Shown here: in pieces, positions 16,796-25,196 of the stretch | How the letters are laid out: each line of letters begins with the position of its first letter | Position numbering within the stretch: the stretch's first letter is position 1 | Assembly (NCBI RefSeq): GCF_009818105.1 | Contig: NZ_CP046564.1 | Coordinates: 2,046,001-2,110,000 of the forward strand | Length of the DNA: 64,000 bases | Direction: 5' to 3' | From: Bacillus sp. N1-1 | GTDB lineage: Bacteria > Bacillota > Bacilli > Bacillales > Guptibacillaceae | The notes under the pieces: generated by a model | The model's database searches: none | What the model saw: the letters and a program-made list of their open reading frames with translations, nothing else | What the model was told of the DNA's origin: nothing | Made by a program: the position numbers and the translations under genes

Positions 16796-18187
16796 TTGAA
16801 ATTACTTAGAGAATTACCCCCGATTCATCAAATTCAAGATGCGATGCTGAAAGAGAACATTGGGAGCGACCTCTCTCAGAAGCTTCTCAAACAAATGGTC
16901 CAACAGGAAGTGAACGAGCTTCGGAGCGCTTTAATAAAGGAAACGTATACCGGACATGCTCAAGATCGCCATGGTTTTCAAGTTGAAATTATAGCAAGCG
17001 TGCAAGAAAAATTAACGCGAAATGCTTTCAATTTAGTGCCGGTAATTAATGCGACCGGTGTCGTGCTACATACGAATCTTGGAAGAGCGAGATTAAGCGA
17101 TGCTGCAATAGATCATATGATTGAAGTAGCCAAAAGTTATTCCATACTCGAATATAACCTTACACAAGGAAGGCGAGGATCCCGACATACCATTGTCGAA
17201 GAAGCGGTTTGTAAGGCAACAGGGGCAGAAGCAGCTATGGTCGTCAATAACAATGCTGCAGCTGTTTTCTTGATTTTGAGCGCCCTTGCAAAAGAAAAGG
17301 AAGTGGTTGTCTCACGAGGGGAGCTCGTTGAAATTGGCGGATCCTTTCGGGTTTCTTCAATAATGGAAGAGAGCGGGGCACGCTTGAAGGAAGTAGGCAC
17401 CACGAATAAAACGCATCCTGCTGACTATGAACAAGCTGTGAACGATGAAACGGCGATGTTAATGAAAGTGCATCGTAGCAATTTTGCGATTGTTGGTTTT
17501 ACGGCAGAAGTAGAGCGCGAGCAATTAGCATCCATTGCAAAAAAACAACAGGTCATTTTTTACGAGGATTTAGGAAGTGGCGCATTATACGATTATCGAA
17601 AAGATGGTATTGGAGAAGAGCCTACTGTTCAAGAAACGCTTGCTGCTGGTGCAGACTTAGTATCCTTTAGTGGTGATAAGCTCCTTGGTGGTCCGCAGGC
17701 AGGTATTATCGCTGGTAAGAAAGACCTTGTCGATCGGTTGAAGAAACATCAACTTGCACGTGTATTACGCGTAGATAAGTTTACCCTTGCTGCACTTGAG
17801 GCAACATTACGCGAGCATTTATATGAAGAAGCAAACAATATCCCTGCGATCAGAGATATTACGGTATCGGCAGAAGAGGTGCGAAAGCGTGCACTTCAGT
17901 TCAAAGAACAACTTGAAACGAAGTGTTCGCATTATCAAATTGATGTGGAAGCGAGTGTGTCCCAAGTAGGTGGCGGCACCATGCCTTCTGTTGAATTGCC
18001 AACCTCTGTTGTTGCTATTCGAACAGGTCATTTCAGTGTGAATGAGCTTGAAGAAAAGCTCCGACTGAGTCATCGGCCAATCATTACCCGTATTAAGGAT
18101 GAAAAGATTCTCATTGACCTTAGAACCGTAACGACAGAAGAGGAAGAAGTGCTTTTAAGCGTATTGATGAGCATAAATAACGAGTAA
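16796..18187 (+). CDS. selA: L-seryl-tRNA(Sec) selenium transferase SelA
   Basis: 463 residues. The N-terminal tRNA-binding part opens with RELPPIHQIQDAML. The PLP fold follows with the family block VINATGVVLHTNLGRA and the cofactor lysine in SFSGDKLLGGPQAG near residue 290. SelA forms a large ring and converts Ser-tRNA-Sec to Sec-tRNA-Sec with selenophosphate. TTG start at 16796, 7 nt after AGGAG. Downstream of rdx, probably co-transcribed by read-through. Last gene of the selenium island. Confidence 0.96.
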   Translation: MKLLRELPPIHQIQDAMLKENIGSDLSQKLLKQMVQQEVNELRSALIKETYTGHAQDRHGFQVEIIASVQEKLTRNAFNLVPVINATGVVLHTNLGRARLSDAAIDHMIEVAKSYSILEYNLTQGRRGSRHTIVEEAVCKATGAEAAMVVNNNAAAVFLILSALAKEKEVVVSRGELVEIGGSFRVSSIMEESGARLKEVGTTNKTHPADYEQAVNDETAMLMKVHRSNFAIVGFTAEVEREQLASIAKKQQVIFYEDLGSGALYDYRKDGIGEEPTVQETLAAGADLVSFSGDKLLGGPQAGIIAGKKDLVDRLKKHQLARVLRVDKFTLAALEATLREHLYEEANNIPAIRDITVSAEEVRKRALQFKEQLETKCSHYQIDVEASVSQVGGGTMPSVELPTSVVAIRTGHFSVNELEEKLRLSHRPIITRIKDEKILIDLRTVTTEEEEVLLSVLMSINNE

Positions 18188-18214
18188 AAGGCGGCCGTCT
18201 CTGGCCGCCTTTTG
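18186..18214 (+). terminator. selA terminator
   Basis: AAAAGGCGGCC/GGCCGCCTTTT with a 6-nt loop. It faces sspP and may also end that transcript. Confidence 0.9.
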
Positions 18215-18224
18215 TCATAGAGTT

Positions 18225-18362
18225 TTAGAACCCTTCACCATTTTTTTGTCTCGTATGGTTTCTGTTTTTAACTTTATGAGACCCTTTCATTGGTTCAGGC
18301 TGACCAGTGTGGCCTTTAGGAGCGTTTTTACGGATGTCTTTAAACGTATTACTTTCAGTCAT
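18225..18362 (-). CDS. sspP: Small acid-soluble spore protein P
   Basis: 45 residues: [18 protein letters not shown] followed by [16 protein letters not shown], the SspP (CotL) pattern of a basic, hydrophilic spore-core protein. AAGGAGGGATG lies ahead of the ATG. Convergent with selA. In B. subtilis sspP and sspO lie directly before citB as here, which marks the right border of the selenium insert. Confidence 0.93.
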   Translation of the reverse strand: MTESNTFKDIRKNAPKGHTGQPEPMKGSHKVKNRNHTRQKNGEGF

Positions 18363-18477
18363 AATCATCCCTCCTTAATTCTTAGTATGGACAGGTTTAT
18401 GGCCCTTATTCTTATCGAATAGGACGTCGTTACCTGGTTACACTATGGTGAAAGCAATAGAAAAGGAGGTTAAATGA

Positions 18478-18735
18478 ATGCCATATAATAAAGATAAGCA
18501 ACAATCATTTCAGGCGGCTCAGCAGGGATATGAACAGGCAGTTGATGCTAAAAAAGAAATCGTTGTAAGTAGCAGTGGTTATGGAAAAGACTTAAAACAC
18601 CTTCAGCAAGAAGTTGGTGAGGCAAAACAGCAGATCGAAAGCGCGTTAGTAAACGCATCTGAACATCAGCGCACGCAGTTGCTTCAATTCCAACAGGATC
18701 TGCAGTCCATTGAAGCAGAAATGAACAACGAGTGA
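18478..18735 (+). CDS. Small hydrophilic helical protein, unknown function
   Basis: 85 residues, almost fully helical and rich in Q, E and K. The core HLQQEVGEAKQQIESALVNASEHQRTQLLQFQQDL has heptad-like spacing. The strong binding site AAAGGAGGTTAA precedes the ATG. General shape resembles the small DUF2564 and DUF2524 proteins elsewhere in this window, but I do not recognise the family. It sits between sspP and sspO on the opposite strand, so it interrupts the usual sspPO pair. A hairpin at 18741 ends it. Confidence 0.8.
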   Translation: MPYNKDKQQSFQAAQQGYEQAVDAKKEIVVSSSGYGKDLKHLQQEVGEAKQQIESALVNASEHQRTQLLQFQQDLQSIEAEMNNE

Positions 18736-18740
18736 CATTA

Positions 18741-18772
18741 AAAAACCCGTCATCCAATTGTGACGGGTTTTG
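18741..18772. terminator. Shared terminator of the 18478 gene and sspO
   Basis: AAAACCCGTCA/TGACGGGTTTT with an 8-nt loop; suited to both directions. Confidence 0.85.
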
Positions 18773-18775
18773 CTT

Positions 18776-18925
18776 CTATTGGCGTTTTTTTGTCTTTTTG
18801 TTGTATTGTTTCTGTTCTGCCGTCATATGCTCATGCGCATACTCATTATCATAGCCAGCACCGTTTCCCTGTGCGTCAGCATCATTCATACCTGGGCGTA
18901 CACCATTTGCTTTACGTTTTCCCAA
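18776..18925 (-). CDS. sspO: Small acid-soluble spore protein O
   Basis: 49 residues starting GKRKANGVRPGMNDADAQG, then GAGYDNEYAHEHMTAEQK and a KKTKKRQ tail: the SspO (CotK) pattern. TTG start 6 nt after GGGAGGTG; an ATG two codons upstream overlaps that site. Expressed in the forespore in B. subtilis under sigma-G. Divergent from acnA. Confidence 0.92.
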   Translation of the reverse strand: MGKRKANGVRPGMNDADAQGNGAGYDNEYAHEHMTAEQKQYNKKTKKRQ

Positions 18926-19071
18926 TGTCATCACCTCCCTTGTTCTAACATGTCCTGAACAGGCGAAATTATGTGGTGATAAGCTATACTTATCAATAGC
19001 AATAACAATCTTGTTATTTACTTATGTTTAGAAATTTACTAAACTGGATAAAGGGAAGTTGAAAACGTTTT

Positions 19072-19078
19072 TTCGACA
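19072..19078. promoter_or_regulatory. Spo0A-like box upstream of acnA
   Basis: TTCGACA exact core, 38 bp before the aconitase start codon. Single copy, so weak on its own. Confidence 0.35.
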
Positions 19079-19115
19079 TCCGCTTTGTTATGCAATTTGG
19101 AGGAGGGAACTACAT

Positions 19116-21827
19116 ATGGCAAATCACGAACTTTATAATTCCAAAGCAACATTCGATGCCAATGGTAAATCATATTCCTTCTATCGTCTTCAGGCGTTAG
19201 AAGAAGCAGGCATCGCTAAGGTAAGCAAGCTCCCTTACACGATCAAAATTTTACTTGAGTCTGTTTTACGTCAATATGACGGTAAAGTGATCAAAGAAGA
19301 GCACATCGAAAACCTCGCTAAATGGGGAACTAGCGAGCAAAACAAAGATATTGACGTACCATTTAAACCTTCACGCGTTATTCTTCAGGATTTCACAGGC
19401 GTACCAGCCGTTGTTGACCTTGCGTCACTTCGTAAAGCAATGGCAGATATCGGTGGCGACCCTGACAAAATCAATCCTGAAATTCCAGTGGATCTTGTTA
19501 TTGACCACTCGGTACAGGTTGATAAATATGCATCTGATGATGCACTTGAATTTAATATGAATAAAGAATTTGAACGTAACCTTGAGCGTTATAAATTCCT
19601 TAAATGGGCTCAAGATGCATTTGATAACTACCGTGCCGTTCCACCAGCAACTGGAATCGTTCACCAGGTAAACCTGGAGTACGTTGCGAACGTTGTTCAA
19701 GAAAATACAGTTGATGGCGAAAATGTTGCCTATCCAGATACATTATTCGGAACTGACTCTCATACAACCATGATCAACGGTCTTGGTGTTCTTGGATGGG
19801 GTGTTGGTGGTATTGAAGCTGAAGCTGGTATGCTAGGTCAGCCTTCTTACTTCCCAGTTCCTGAAGTAATCGGTGTTAAGCTTACTGGAGAGCTTCCAAG
19901 CGGAACAACTGCAACGGATTTAGCACTAAAAGTAACTCAGCTTCTTCGTGAGAAAAAAGTAGTTGGGAAATTTGTTGAATTCTTCGGACCAGGTCTATCT
20001 GGCATGCCGCTTGCTGACCGTGCAACGATTTCCAACATGGCACCAGAGCAAGGTTCTACATGTAGTTTCTTCCCAGTTGATGAAGAAGCGCTTGAATACA
20101 TGCGCTTAACTGGTCGCTCTGAAGAGCACATCAACCTTGTGCGTGAGTATTCCATTGCTAACGGATTGTTCTACACACCAGAATCTGAAGATCCTGAATT
20201 CTCAAGCGTTGTTGAACTTGATCTTGGAACAGTAGAACCAAGTCTTGCTGGTCCTAAGCGCCCACAAGATCTGATTCTTCTTTCCGATATGAAGAAAGAG
20301 TTCAATAAAGCAGTCGTTGCTCCTCAAGGTAACCAGGGTCTAGGTATGGATAAGAAAGAATTCGATAAGGAAGCTGTTGTTAAATTTAACGACGGAAAAG
20401 AAGTAACGATGAAAACGGGTGCAGTTGCAATCGCTGCGATTACAAGCTGTACAAATACTTCGAATCCATCCGTTATGCTTGGTGCGGCTCTACTTGCGAA
20501 GAAAGCAGTTGAAAAAGGACTAAAAGTTCCTGAGTATGTTAAAACAAGCCTTGCTCCAGGATCTAAAGTCGTAACAGACTACCTTGATAAGTCTGGTCTT
20601 ATGCCTTACCTTAGAGATCTTGGCTTCCACCTTGTTGGCTACGGCTGTACAACTTGTATCGGTAACTCAGGTCCACTTAAAGAAGAGATTGAAGATGCGA
20701 TTGCGAAGAGCGATCTTACAGTGACTTCTGTTCTTTCAGGTAACCGTAACTTTGAAGGACGTATCCATCCACTAGTAAAAGCAAACTACCTTGCTTCACC
20801 ACCGCTAGTAGTTGCTTATGCTCTTGCTGGTACTGTAGATTTCGACCTTCATTCTGATTCATTCGGTAAAGATAAGGATGGAAACGACGTTTACCTAAGC
20901 GATCTTTGGCCATCACCTGAAGAAGTGAAAGAAGCTGTTGCTGAAACAGTAACACCAGAAATGTTTAAGCGTCAGTACAAAACAGTATTTGACGAAAACA
21001 AACGCTGGAACGAACTAAGCACAAGTGAAGGAGATCTTTATAACTGGGACGATGAGTCCACTTATATTCAGAACCCTCCATTCTTCGAAAATCTTTCTAA
21101 AGATCCAGAAGACATTCATGAGCTTAAAGATCTAAGAGCAATCGCAAAGTTTGGTGATTCCGTTACAACGGACCACATTTCTCCAGCTGGTGCCATTGCA
21201 AAAGATATGCCTGCAGGACAGTATTTACAGAATAACGGCGTTCGACCAATTGACTTTAACTCTTATGGATCACGTCGTGGTAACCACGAAGTAATGATGC
21301 GTGGTACGTTTGGTAACATTCGTATTCGTAACGAAGTGGCTCCTGGTACAGAAGGCGGATGGACAACGTTCTGGAACACTGATGAAGTTATGCCGATCTA
21401 TGATGCTGCAATGAAGTACAAAGAAGAAGGAACAGGTCTTGTCGTTCTTGCTGGTAAAGATTACGGCATGGGAAGCTCACGTGACTGGGCTGCGAAAGGA
21501 ACGAACCTTCTAGGTATTAAAACTGTTATTGCTGAGAGCTACGAGAGAATTCACCGTAGTAACCTGGTTCTAATGGGTGTGCTCCCACTTCAATTTAGAG
21601 ATGGTGAATCTGCAGATACGTATAACCTCACAGGTAAAGAAACGTTTGCTGTTGAAATTACAGAAAACGTAAAGCCACGTGATGAGATTAACGTTACAGC
21701 AACATCTCCTGAAGGTGAAACACAAACATTTAAAGTACTTGCACGTTTTGATAGTGAAGTGGAAATTGACTACTATCGTCACGGCGGTATTCTTCAAATG
21801 GTTCTTCGCGATAAAATCGCAAATTAA
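19116..21827 (+). CDS. acnA: Aconitate hydratase (aconitase A)
   Basis: 903 residues, normal for AcnA/CitB. The three 4Fe-4S cluster cysteines are visible in [10 protein letters not shown] and [12 protein letters not shown]. Substrate residues lie in [13 protein letters not shown] and the swivel domain in [10 protein letters not shown]. It isomerises citrate to isocitrate in the TCA cycle; without the cluster the family can bind RNA. ATG 19116 follows AGGAGGGAAC; a longer frame upstream has no binding site. Monocistronic with terminator. Codon use is more uniform than in its neighbours, as expected for a highly expressed gene. Confidence 0.97.
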   Translation: MANHELYNSKATFDANGKSYSFYRLQALEEAGIAKVSKLPYTIKILLESVLRQYDGKVIKEEHIENLAKWGTSEQNKDIDVPFKPSRVILQDFTGVPAVVDLASLRKAMADIGGDPDKINPEIPVDLVIDHSVQVDKYASDDALEFNMNKEFERNLERYKFLKWAQDAFDNYRAVPPATGIVHQVNLEYVANVVQENTVDGENVAYPDTLFGTDSHTTMINGLGVLGWGVGGIEAEAGMLGQPSYFPVPEVIGVKLTGELPSGTTATDLALKVTQLLREKKVVGKFVEFFGPGLSGMPLADRATISNMAPEQGSTCSFFPVDEEALEYMRLTGRSEEHINLVREYSIANGLFYTPESEDPEFSSVVELDLGTVEPSLAGPKRPQDLILLSDMKKEFNKAVVAPQGNQGLGMDKKEFDKEAVVKFNDGKEVTMKTGAVAIAAITSCTNTSNPSVMLGAALLAKKAVEKGLKVPEYVKTSLAPGSKVVTDYLDKSGLMPYLRDLGFHLVGYGCTTCIGNSGPLKEEIEDAIAKSDLTVTSVLSGNRNFEGRIHPLVKANYLASPPLVVAYALAGTVDFDLHSDSFGKDKDGNDVYLSDLWPSPEEVKEAVAETVTPEMFKRQYKTVFDENKRWNELSTSEGDLYNWDDESTYIQNPPFFENLSKDPEDIHELKDLRAIAKFGDSVTTDHISPAGAIAKDMPAGQYLQNNGVRPIDFNSYGSRRGNHEVMMRGTFGNIRIRNEVAPGTEGGWTTFWNTDEVMPIYDAAMKYKEEGTGLVVLAGKDYGMGSSRDWAAKGTNLLGIKTVIAESYERIHRSNLVLMGVLPLQFRDGESADTYNLTGKETFAVEITENVKPRDEINVTATSPEGETQTFKVLARFDSEVEIDYYRHGGILQMVLRDKIAN

Positions 21828-21831
21828 GTTA

Positions 21832-21861
21832 GAAAAGGATGGCAAATGCCATCCTTTTTTT
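21832..21861 (+). terminator. acnA terminator
   Basis: AAAAGGATGGC/GCCATCCTTTT with a 4-nt loop, then T. Confidence 0.9.
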
Positions 21862-21987
21862 GGTTATTACGACATTATCGATACAAAAAATTCATTATAA
21901 TAAACAAAAAAATCGGATTTTTGTAATAAGTTTCAATAAATCGGGAATAATGGTTTTAAATACTGTTGAAGAGGAAAGGAGACTTAT

Positions 21988-22116
21988 ATGAGAAAGTCTA
22001 AGAAGGTGTCATTTAAAGAATTGGTCATGCAAAATAAATTGGAATTAATGAGTGACAAGAAAGCGATTGAACGGATTGAAGATAAATTCGAACAAAAGCA
22101 TGCAAAAAATTTGTAA
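21988..22116 (+). CDS. FbpB family small basic protein
   Basis: 42 residues: RKSKKVSFKELVMQNKLEL followed by MSDKKAIERIEDKFEQKHA. This matches the FbpB (Fur-regulated basic protein) pattern in B. subtilis, where such proteins act with the small RNA FsrA to spare iron. GAGGAAAGGAG precedes the ATG. I could not find a convincing Fur box in the 125 bp upstream, so iron control is not supported here. Adjacent aconitase is a classical iron-sparing target, which makes the placement suggestive. Confidence 0.75.
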   Translation: MRKSKKVSFKELVMQNKLELMSDKKAIERIEDKFEQKHAKNL

Positions 22117-22173
22117 ACGGGTAGATATTTCTCCTCTAGTTGCACAGCCTATAGCGTAAAGGAGGAGATTAAT

Positions 22174-22317
22174 ATGAGTAATCCAAAAAAGTTCCCTAAA
22201 TCATTTAAGCCTAATCACCTCGCTTCTGTGAATCCTGAAGCAGAGGGGAACAAAGGAAAACAGATGCAAACGAAAGGAAACGCTGAACCGGACTACGCCC
22301 CTCCAAAAGGGAAATAG
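22174..22317 (+). CDS. sspN: Small acid-soluble spore protein N
   Basis: 47 residues: NPKKFPKSFKPNHLASVN, then EGNKGKQMQTKGN and APPKGK, matching the SspN pattern (N-P-K, P-N-H, N-K-G-K-x-M). AAAGGAGGAG lies 7 nt upstream of the ATG. B. subtilis has citB, yneN, sspN, tlp in this order; here the yneN place is taken by the FbpB-like gene. A hairpin follows at 22327. Confidence 0.9.
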   Translation: MSNPKKFPKSFKPNHLASVNPEAEGNKGKQMQTKGNAEPDYAPPKGK

Positions 22318-22326
22318 GCTGATGAC

Positions 22327-22356
22327 AACCAGAAAGGAGCTCTCTTTCTGGTTTAT
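22327..22356 (+). terminator. sspN terminator
   Basis: AACCAGAAAG/CTTTCTGGTT around GAGCTCT, then TTATTT. Confidence 0.75.
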
Positions 22357-22454
22357 TTCAATTTTAACAACTTCTTTTCATTTCATGTAAAGTTGTCCAA
22401 AAGGATAGAAAGGTTGCGAAAGCTTAGGAGACAAACGTTTTCGGGGGGAACATT

Positions 22455-22979
22455 ATGACAATTACAGCAAGAATTGAACCAATCACAGCTAAGGGCAGTG
22501 AAGCAGAGCGAAATGAAGATCTTCTTGTAAAAGAACTTGAAATAAAAATGCAGCAAATGGGTTATCTCGTTCCATATCGGGAAGAGTTAAATTGGGATCG
22601 TACCATTGCAAGTCTCGAGTTAGGAGAAGCGCAAACTCTTCACCAATTGAAAAAAGCAGCAGCCAAAAATGATCGCGTCCTTCTCATATATGCACGTTTA
22701 TTTAAAGGGACAATTTTTCAACACCTTATTCTTCACCCTAACCAGTCCGGTATCTATCTTCCCTTTCGATTTGAAGAACCATTTGTGTTACAAGTAGAAG
22801 GGAAAAAAATATGGATTGGTTCTTCTGTAAGGCTTCTTGAGGAATTATCTTGGCTTCAAATTAGCTTTGATCAAGGAAATCATCCGGAAAGTGTGAAAGA
22901 ATACTGGCAGAATCTAATCGAGATTTCAAAAAAAAGCGTAACGTACATGAGCCCGATTATTTTTGAAGAAGCCATTTAG
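22455..22979 (+). CDS. Hypothetical protein, 174 residues
   Basis: Soluble, no signal peptide or membrane helix. It reads as an N-terminal helix pair (ERNEDLLVKELEIKMQQMGY), a lysine-rich helix (LHQLKKAAAKNDR), and a beta-rich part (GTIFQHLILHPNQSGIYLP). I do not recognise the family. CGGGGGG precedes the ATG closely. It is absent from the B. subtilis order and lies 52 nt before the cyclodeaminase-like gene on the same strand, so a two-gene transcript is possible. Confidence 0.75.
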   Translation: MTITARIEPITAKGSEAERNEDLLVKELEIKMQQMGYLVPYREELNWDRTIASLELGEAQTLHQLKKAAAKNDRVLLIYARLFKGTIFQHLILHPNQSGIYLPFRFEEPFVLQVEGKKIWIGSSVRLLEELSWLQISFDQGNHPESVKEYWQNLIEISKKSVTYMSPIIFEEAI

Positions 22980-23031
22980 AAGATTTTAGTAGAAGAAGAA
23001 AGGGTATGGGATTATAGGAGAGGTGATAGAA

Positions 23032-23520
23032 GTGGATCATAAAGAAGAGTTAGGTAGTGACATTTACCGGATGCTTGAAGCATCGGGGCCACCTTATGGT
23101 TGTGGAACTGCATCAATCGTAGGTGGTTTTGCAGCCAGGCTTGCGGTTATGAGCCTTACAATTTCTGATATCGAGCACGACCTACATGATGTCCCAGGAT
23201 CTTTTTTCCTTATGTGTGATGAAGATGACCGTGAATTTCAATCTTACCTTGAGGGAGGAGGCAATCATTCCCCTAATGACGTACCGATTCGATTATTAGA
23301 GTGCACGTATCGACTTCTCGTTGAATTATCTTCGTATGAAGATCAAATTCAGGAAAACGTTGTAGTAGATTATCGTATGGGTATACGTATGTTGAAACAG
23401 GTATTCACAGCGGCTGAAAACATCCTTCTTAATAATGGGTGTTCACCCGACGTTCGGAAAGAGATGTTATTTTATGAAGGGAAGCTAGAAGGGACCTTAC
23501 CTAAAAGTCTCCAGTCATAA
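23032..23520 (+). CDS. Divergent FTCD/FchA-like cyclodeaminase family protein
   Basis: 162 residues. YGCGTASIVGGFAARLAVMSLT resembles the P-G-G-G-x-x-A...L-x-x-M-V-x-x-L-T block of formimino-THF cyclodeaminase/methenyl-THF cyclohydrolase (FchA). LMCDEDDREFQ resembles its D-x-x-A-F block, and DYRMGIRMLKQVFTAAENILLNN its N-V-x-I-N helix. The glycine-rich loop is altered, so activity is uncertain. A formate-THF ligase gene lies at 53107. GTG start at 23032 after AGGAGAGGTGAT; an in-frame GTG three codons upstream overlaps that site. Confidence 0.6.
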   Translation: MDHKEELGSDIYRMLEASGPPYGCGTASIVGGFAARLAVMSLTISDIEHDLHDVPGSFFLMCDEDDREFQSYLEGGGNHSPNDVPIRLLECTYRLLVELSSYEDQIQENVVVDYRMGIRMLKQVFTAAENILLNNGCSPDVRKEMLFYEGKLEGTLPKSLQS

Positions 23521-23599
23521 GCGCATATCTCATGAATATGTAAGCCATAATAAGCTCGTAACACCTTGTCATTTCACTTATAAACAGGGAGGGCTTACT

Positions 23600-23809
23600 T
23601 TGAAAGCAAATCCAGATGATCGTCGAGATAACGCAGAAAAATTAAAGAGTATGGTACAAGACACGATTGAGAACATACACGATGCTGAGGCATCTTTAGA
23701 ACTTACGGATAGCGATATACAAAAAAAGGCGATTAAAGAAAAAAATCAGCGCAGAAAACAAAGTATTGAGTCAATGAGAAATGAAATTAAAGATGAATCT
23801 AAACAATAA
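23600..23809 (+). CDS. tlp: Small acid-soluble spore protein Tlp
   Basis: 69 residues: KANPDDRRDNAEKLKSMV, then DTIENIHDAEASLELTDSD and KEKNQRRKQSIESMRNEIKDE, the thioredoxin-like spore protein pattern. It is a spore-core protein with no thioredoxin motif despite the name. TTG start after GGGAGGG. Same place between sspN and yneP as in B. subtilis. Terminator at 23817. Confidence 0.93.
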   Translation: MKANPDDRRDNAEKLKSMVQDTIENIHDAEASLELTDSDIQKKAIKEKNQRRKQSIESMRNEIKDESKQ

Positions 23810-23816
23810 GTAGTTT

Positions 23817-23850
23817 AAGGACTGAATGACAAAGCGTCATTCAGTCCTTC
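23817..23850 (+). terminator. tlp terminator
   Basis: AAGGACTGAATGAC/GTCATTCAGTCCTT with a 5-nt loop. Confidence 0.85.
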
Positions 23851-23922
23851 TCATTCATGCTTCATGGGTGGTTTATGATAAAATAAGATTGACACCACGT
23901 TGAAGTTAGGAGAGGAAACAGG

Positions 23923-24363
23923 ATGTACATAACAACTACGTCAATAGATGTTCGATATGCAGAAACAGATCAAATGGGAGTTGTTTACCATGCCAACTAT
24001 CTTATTTGGTTTGAACTTGGGAGAACAGCTTTAATAAATGATTTAGGATTTCGGTACGCTGATATGGAAAAAGAGGGGATTCTTTCTCCGGTCATGGATA
24101 TAAAAGCAAGCTACAAACGTCCAGTTCGATATGGAGATGAAGTGAGAGTGAAGACCTGGGTGGATTCTTATGATGGTCTTCGCGTCAATTATGGGTATGA
24201 AGTAATCAATGGAGACGGCGATATTTGCGTGACGGGTGAATCAATGCATACGTGTGTGAAGCGAGATACGTTCCGTCCTGTATCTATTCGAAGAAAGTTC
24301 CCGGAATGGCATCAGGCTTATGAAAATGCCAAAAAGCAACCTGCTTCTACTGGAGTTGAATAA
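23923..24363 (+). CDS. yneP: YneP-like hotdog acyl-CoA thioesterase
   Basis: 146 residues, 4-hydroxybenzoyl-CoA thioesterase type hotdog fold. The signature VRYAETDQMGVVYHANYL contains the catalytic Asp and the helix start, followed by WFELGRTALI and the later TGESMHTCV. It should hydrolyse an acyl-CoA; natural substrate unknown. The stop overlaps the start of yneQ (TAATG), so the two are co-translated. Confidence 0.92.
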   Translation: MYITTTSIDVRYAETDQMGVVYHANYLIWFELGRTALINDLGFRYADMEKEGILSPVMDIKASYKRPVRYGDEVRVKTWVDSYDGLRVNYGYEVINGDGDICVTGESMHTCVKRDTFRPVSIRRKFPEWHQAYENAKKQPASTGVE

Positions 24364-24674
24364 TGGCATTTGGTTTGTCGAAGGGTGAGCTTGCGGAATG
24401 GAAAGCAAAGGTTAAAAGTGGAGAAATCGCTTTATTAACTCATTTTTGGTATGATCCTCGTTTTCCGCAATTTCATTCGGTTACAAAAGCGGGATGTAGC
24501 GATAAAGAAAAGCTTGCAAGATGGGGAAAACAGTATGGTTTAAAGCGAGAATGGATGCACGACCGGGAGATGTTTCCGCATTTTGACTTGCTTGGAGACG
24601 ATCAGATTCGCATTCTTGAACAAGAAGGTTTACGCTCTCACATTCAGCGATTTCGGTTAAAAAAGATCTATTAA
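24363..24674 (+). CDS. yneQ: YneQ family protein
   Basis: 103 residues: LTHFWYDPRFPQFHSVTKAGC and WGKQYGLKREWMHDREMFPHFDLLG, conserved in Bacillus YneQ proteins. Aromatic- and His-rich, soluble, function unknown. The ATG overlaps the yneP stop. Both genes end at the bidirectional terminator shared with yneR. Confidence 0.88.
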   Translation: MAFGLSKGELAEWKAKVKSGEIALLTHFWYDPRFPQFHSVTKAGCSDKEKLARWGKQYGLKREWMHDREMFPHFDLLGDDQIRILEQEGLRSHIQRFRLKKIY

Positions 24675-24708
24675 AAAAACGCGAAAGCGAGAAGCTTTCG
24701 CGTTTTTC
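24673..24708. terminator. Bidirectional terminator between yneQ and yneR
   Basis: AACGCGAAAGC/GCTTTCGCGTT with a 5-nt loop; A-run before, T5 after. Confidence 0.9.
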
Positions 24709-24711
24709 ACA

Positions 24712-25002
24712 TCAATTTCCGTGTACAAACTGAATTTCTTCTTTATTTCGACTGAATTTAACAGTGAAATCTTGATCTTCAAAGAACCAGATGTCTTTTT
24801 GTTCTACAAAAAAGGTAATGCCTTCTTCTTCAAGCATAAGAGCAGGCTCAGTTGGCTCTTCAACAGTCATGCCAAGTGAAAATCCATCTTGTACAGTACT
24901 GCATCCACCTACGCGTACAAAAAAGCGGAGATGATCCCCTTTTTCAAGATCCATTTCTCTTTTAAACCAGTTCAAAGCCGGTTTTGTAATTGTCATTTTC
25001 AA
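24712..25002 (-). CDS. yneR: HesB/YneR family protein
   Basis: 96 residues: KMTITKPALNWFKREMDL, then LRFFVRVGGCSTVQDGFSLG, then GITFFVEQKDIWFFEDQDF. This is the YneR pattern in the HesB/IscA superfamily. One Cys (in GGCST) remains of the three cluster ligands of IscA. Function unknown. Paralogue of the gene at 5165-5449. The placement after yneQ matches B. subtilis. Confidence 0.87.
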   Translation of the reverse strand: MKMTITKPALNWFKREMDLEKGDHLRFFVRVGGCSTVQDGFSLGMTVEEPTEPALMLEEEGITFFVEQKDIWFFEDQDFTVKFSRNKEEIQFVHGN

Positions 25003-25196
25003 GTTTCATTTCCTCCTTTGCCGAACGGGTCTACTCGTACTATTATAAAGAAGTAGCGGGAACTTGCAAAAAGAAAAAGGTTATGGAGCGAAAAAAATGG
25101 CAATAAACCCATTTCGTGAATTGAAGCATTTTGTATTTTGCGTTAATTCTTCATACAATAAGGGTATAAAAGGAAATGTAATGAGGAGGTTGTTAA

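Noticed and set aside
17193..17205. Spo0A-like TTGTCGAA inside selA
   Set aside because: It lies within coding sequence, where chance copies are expected.
21862..21987. Fur box before the FbpB-like gene
   Set aside because: AT-rich but no match to the 7-1-7 GATAATNATTATC pattern.
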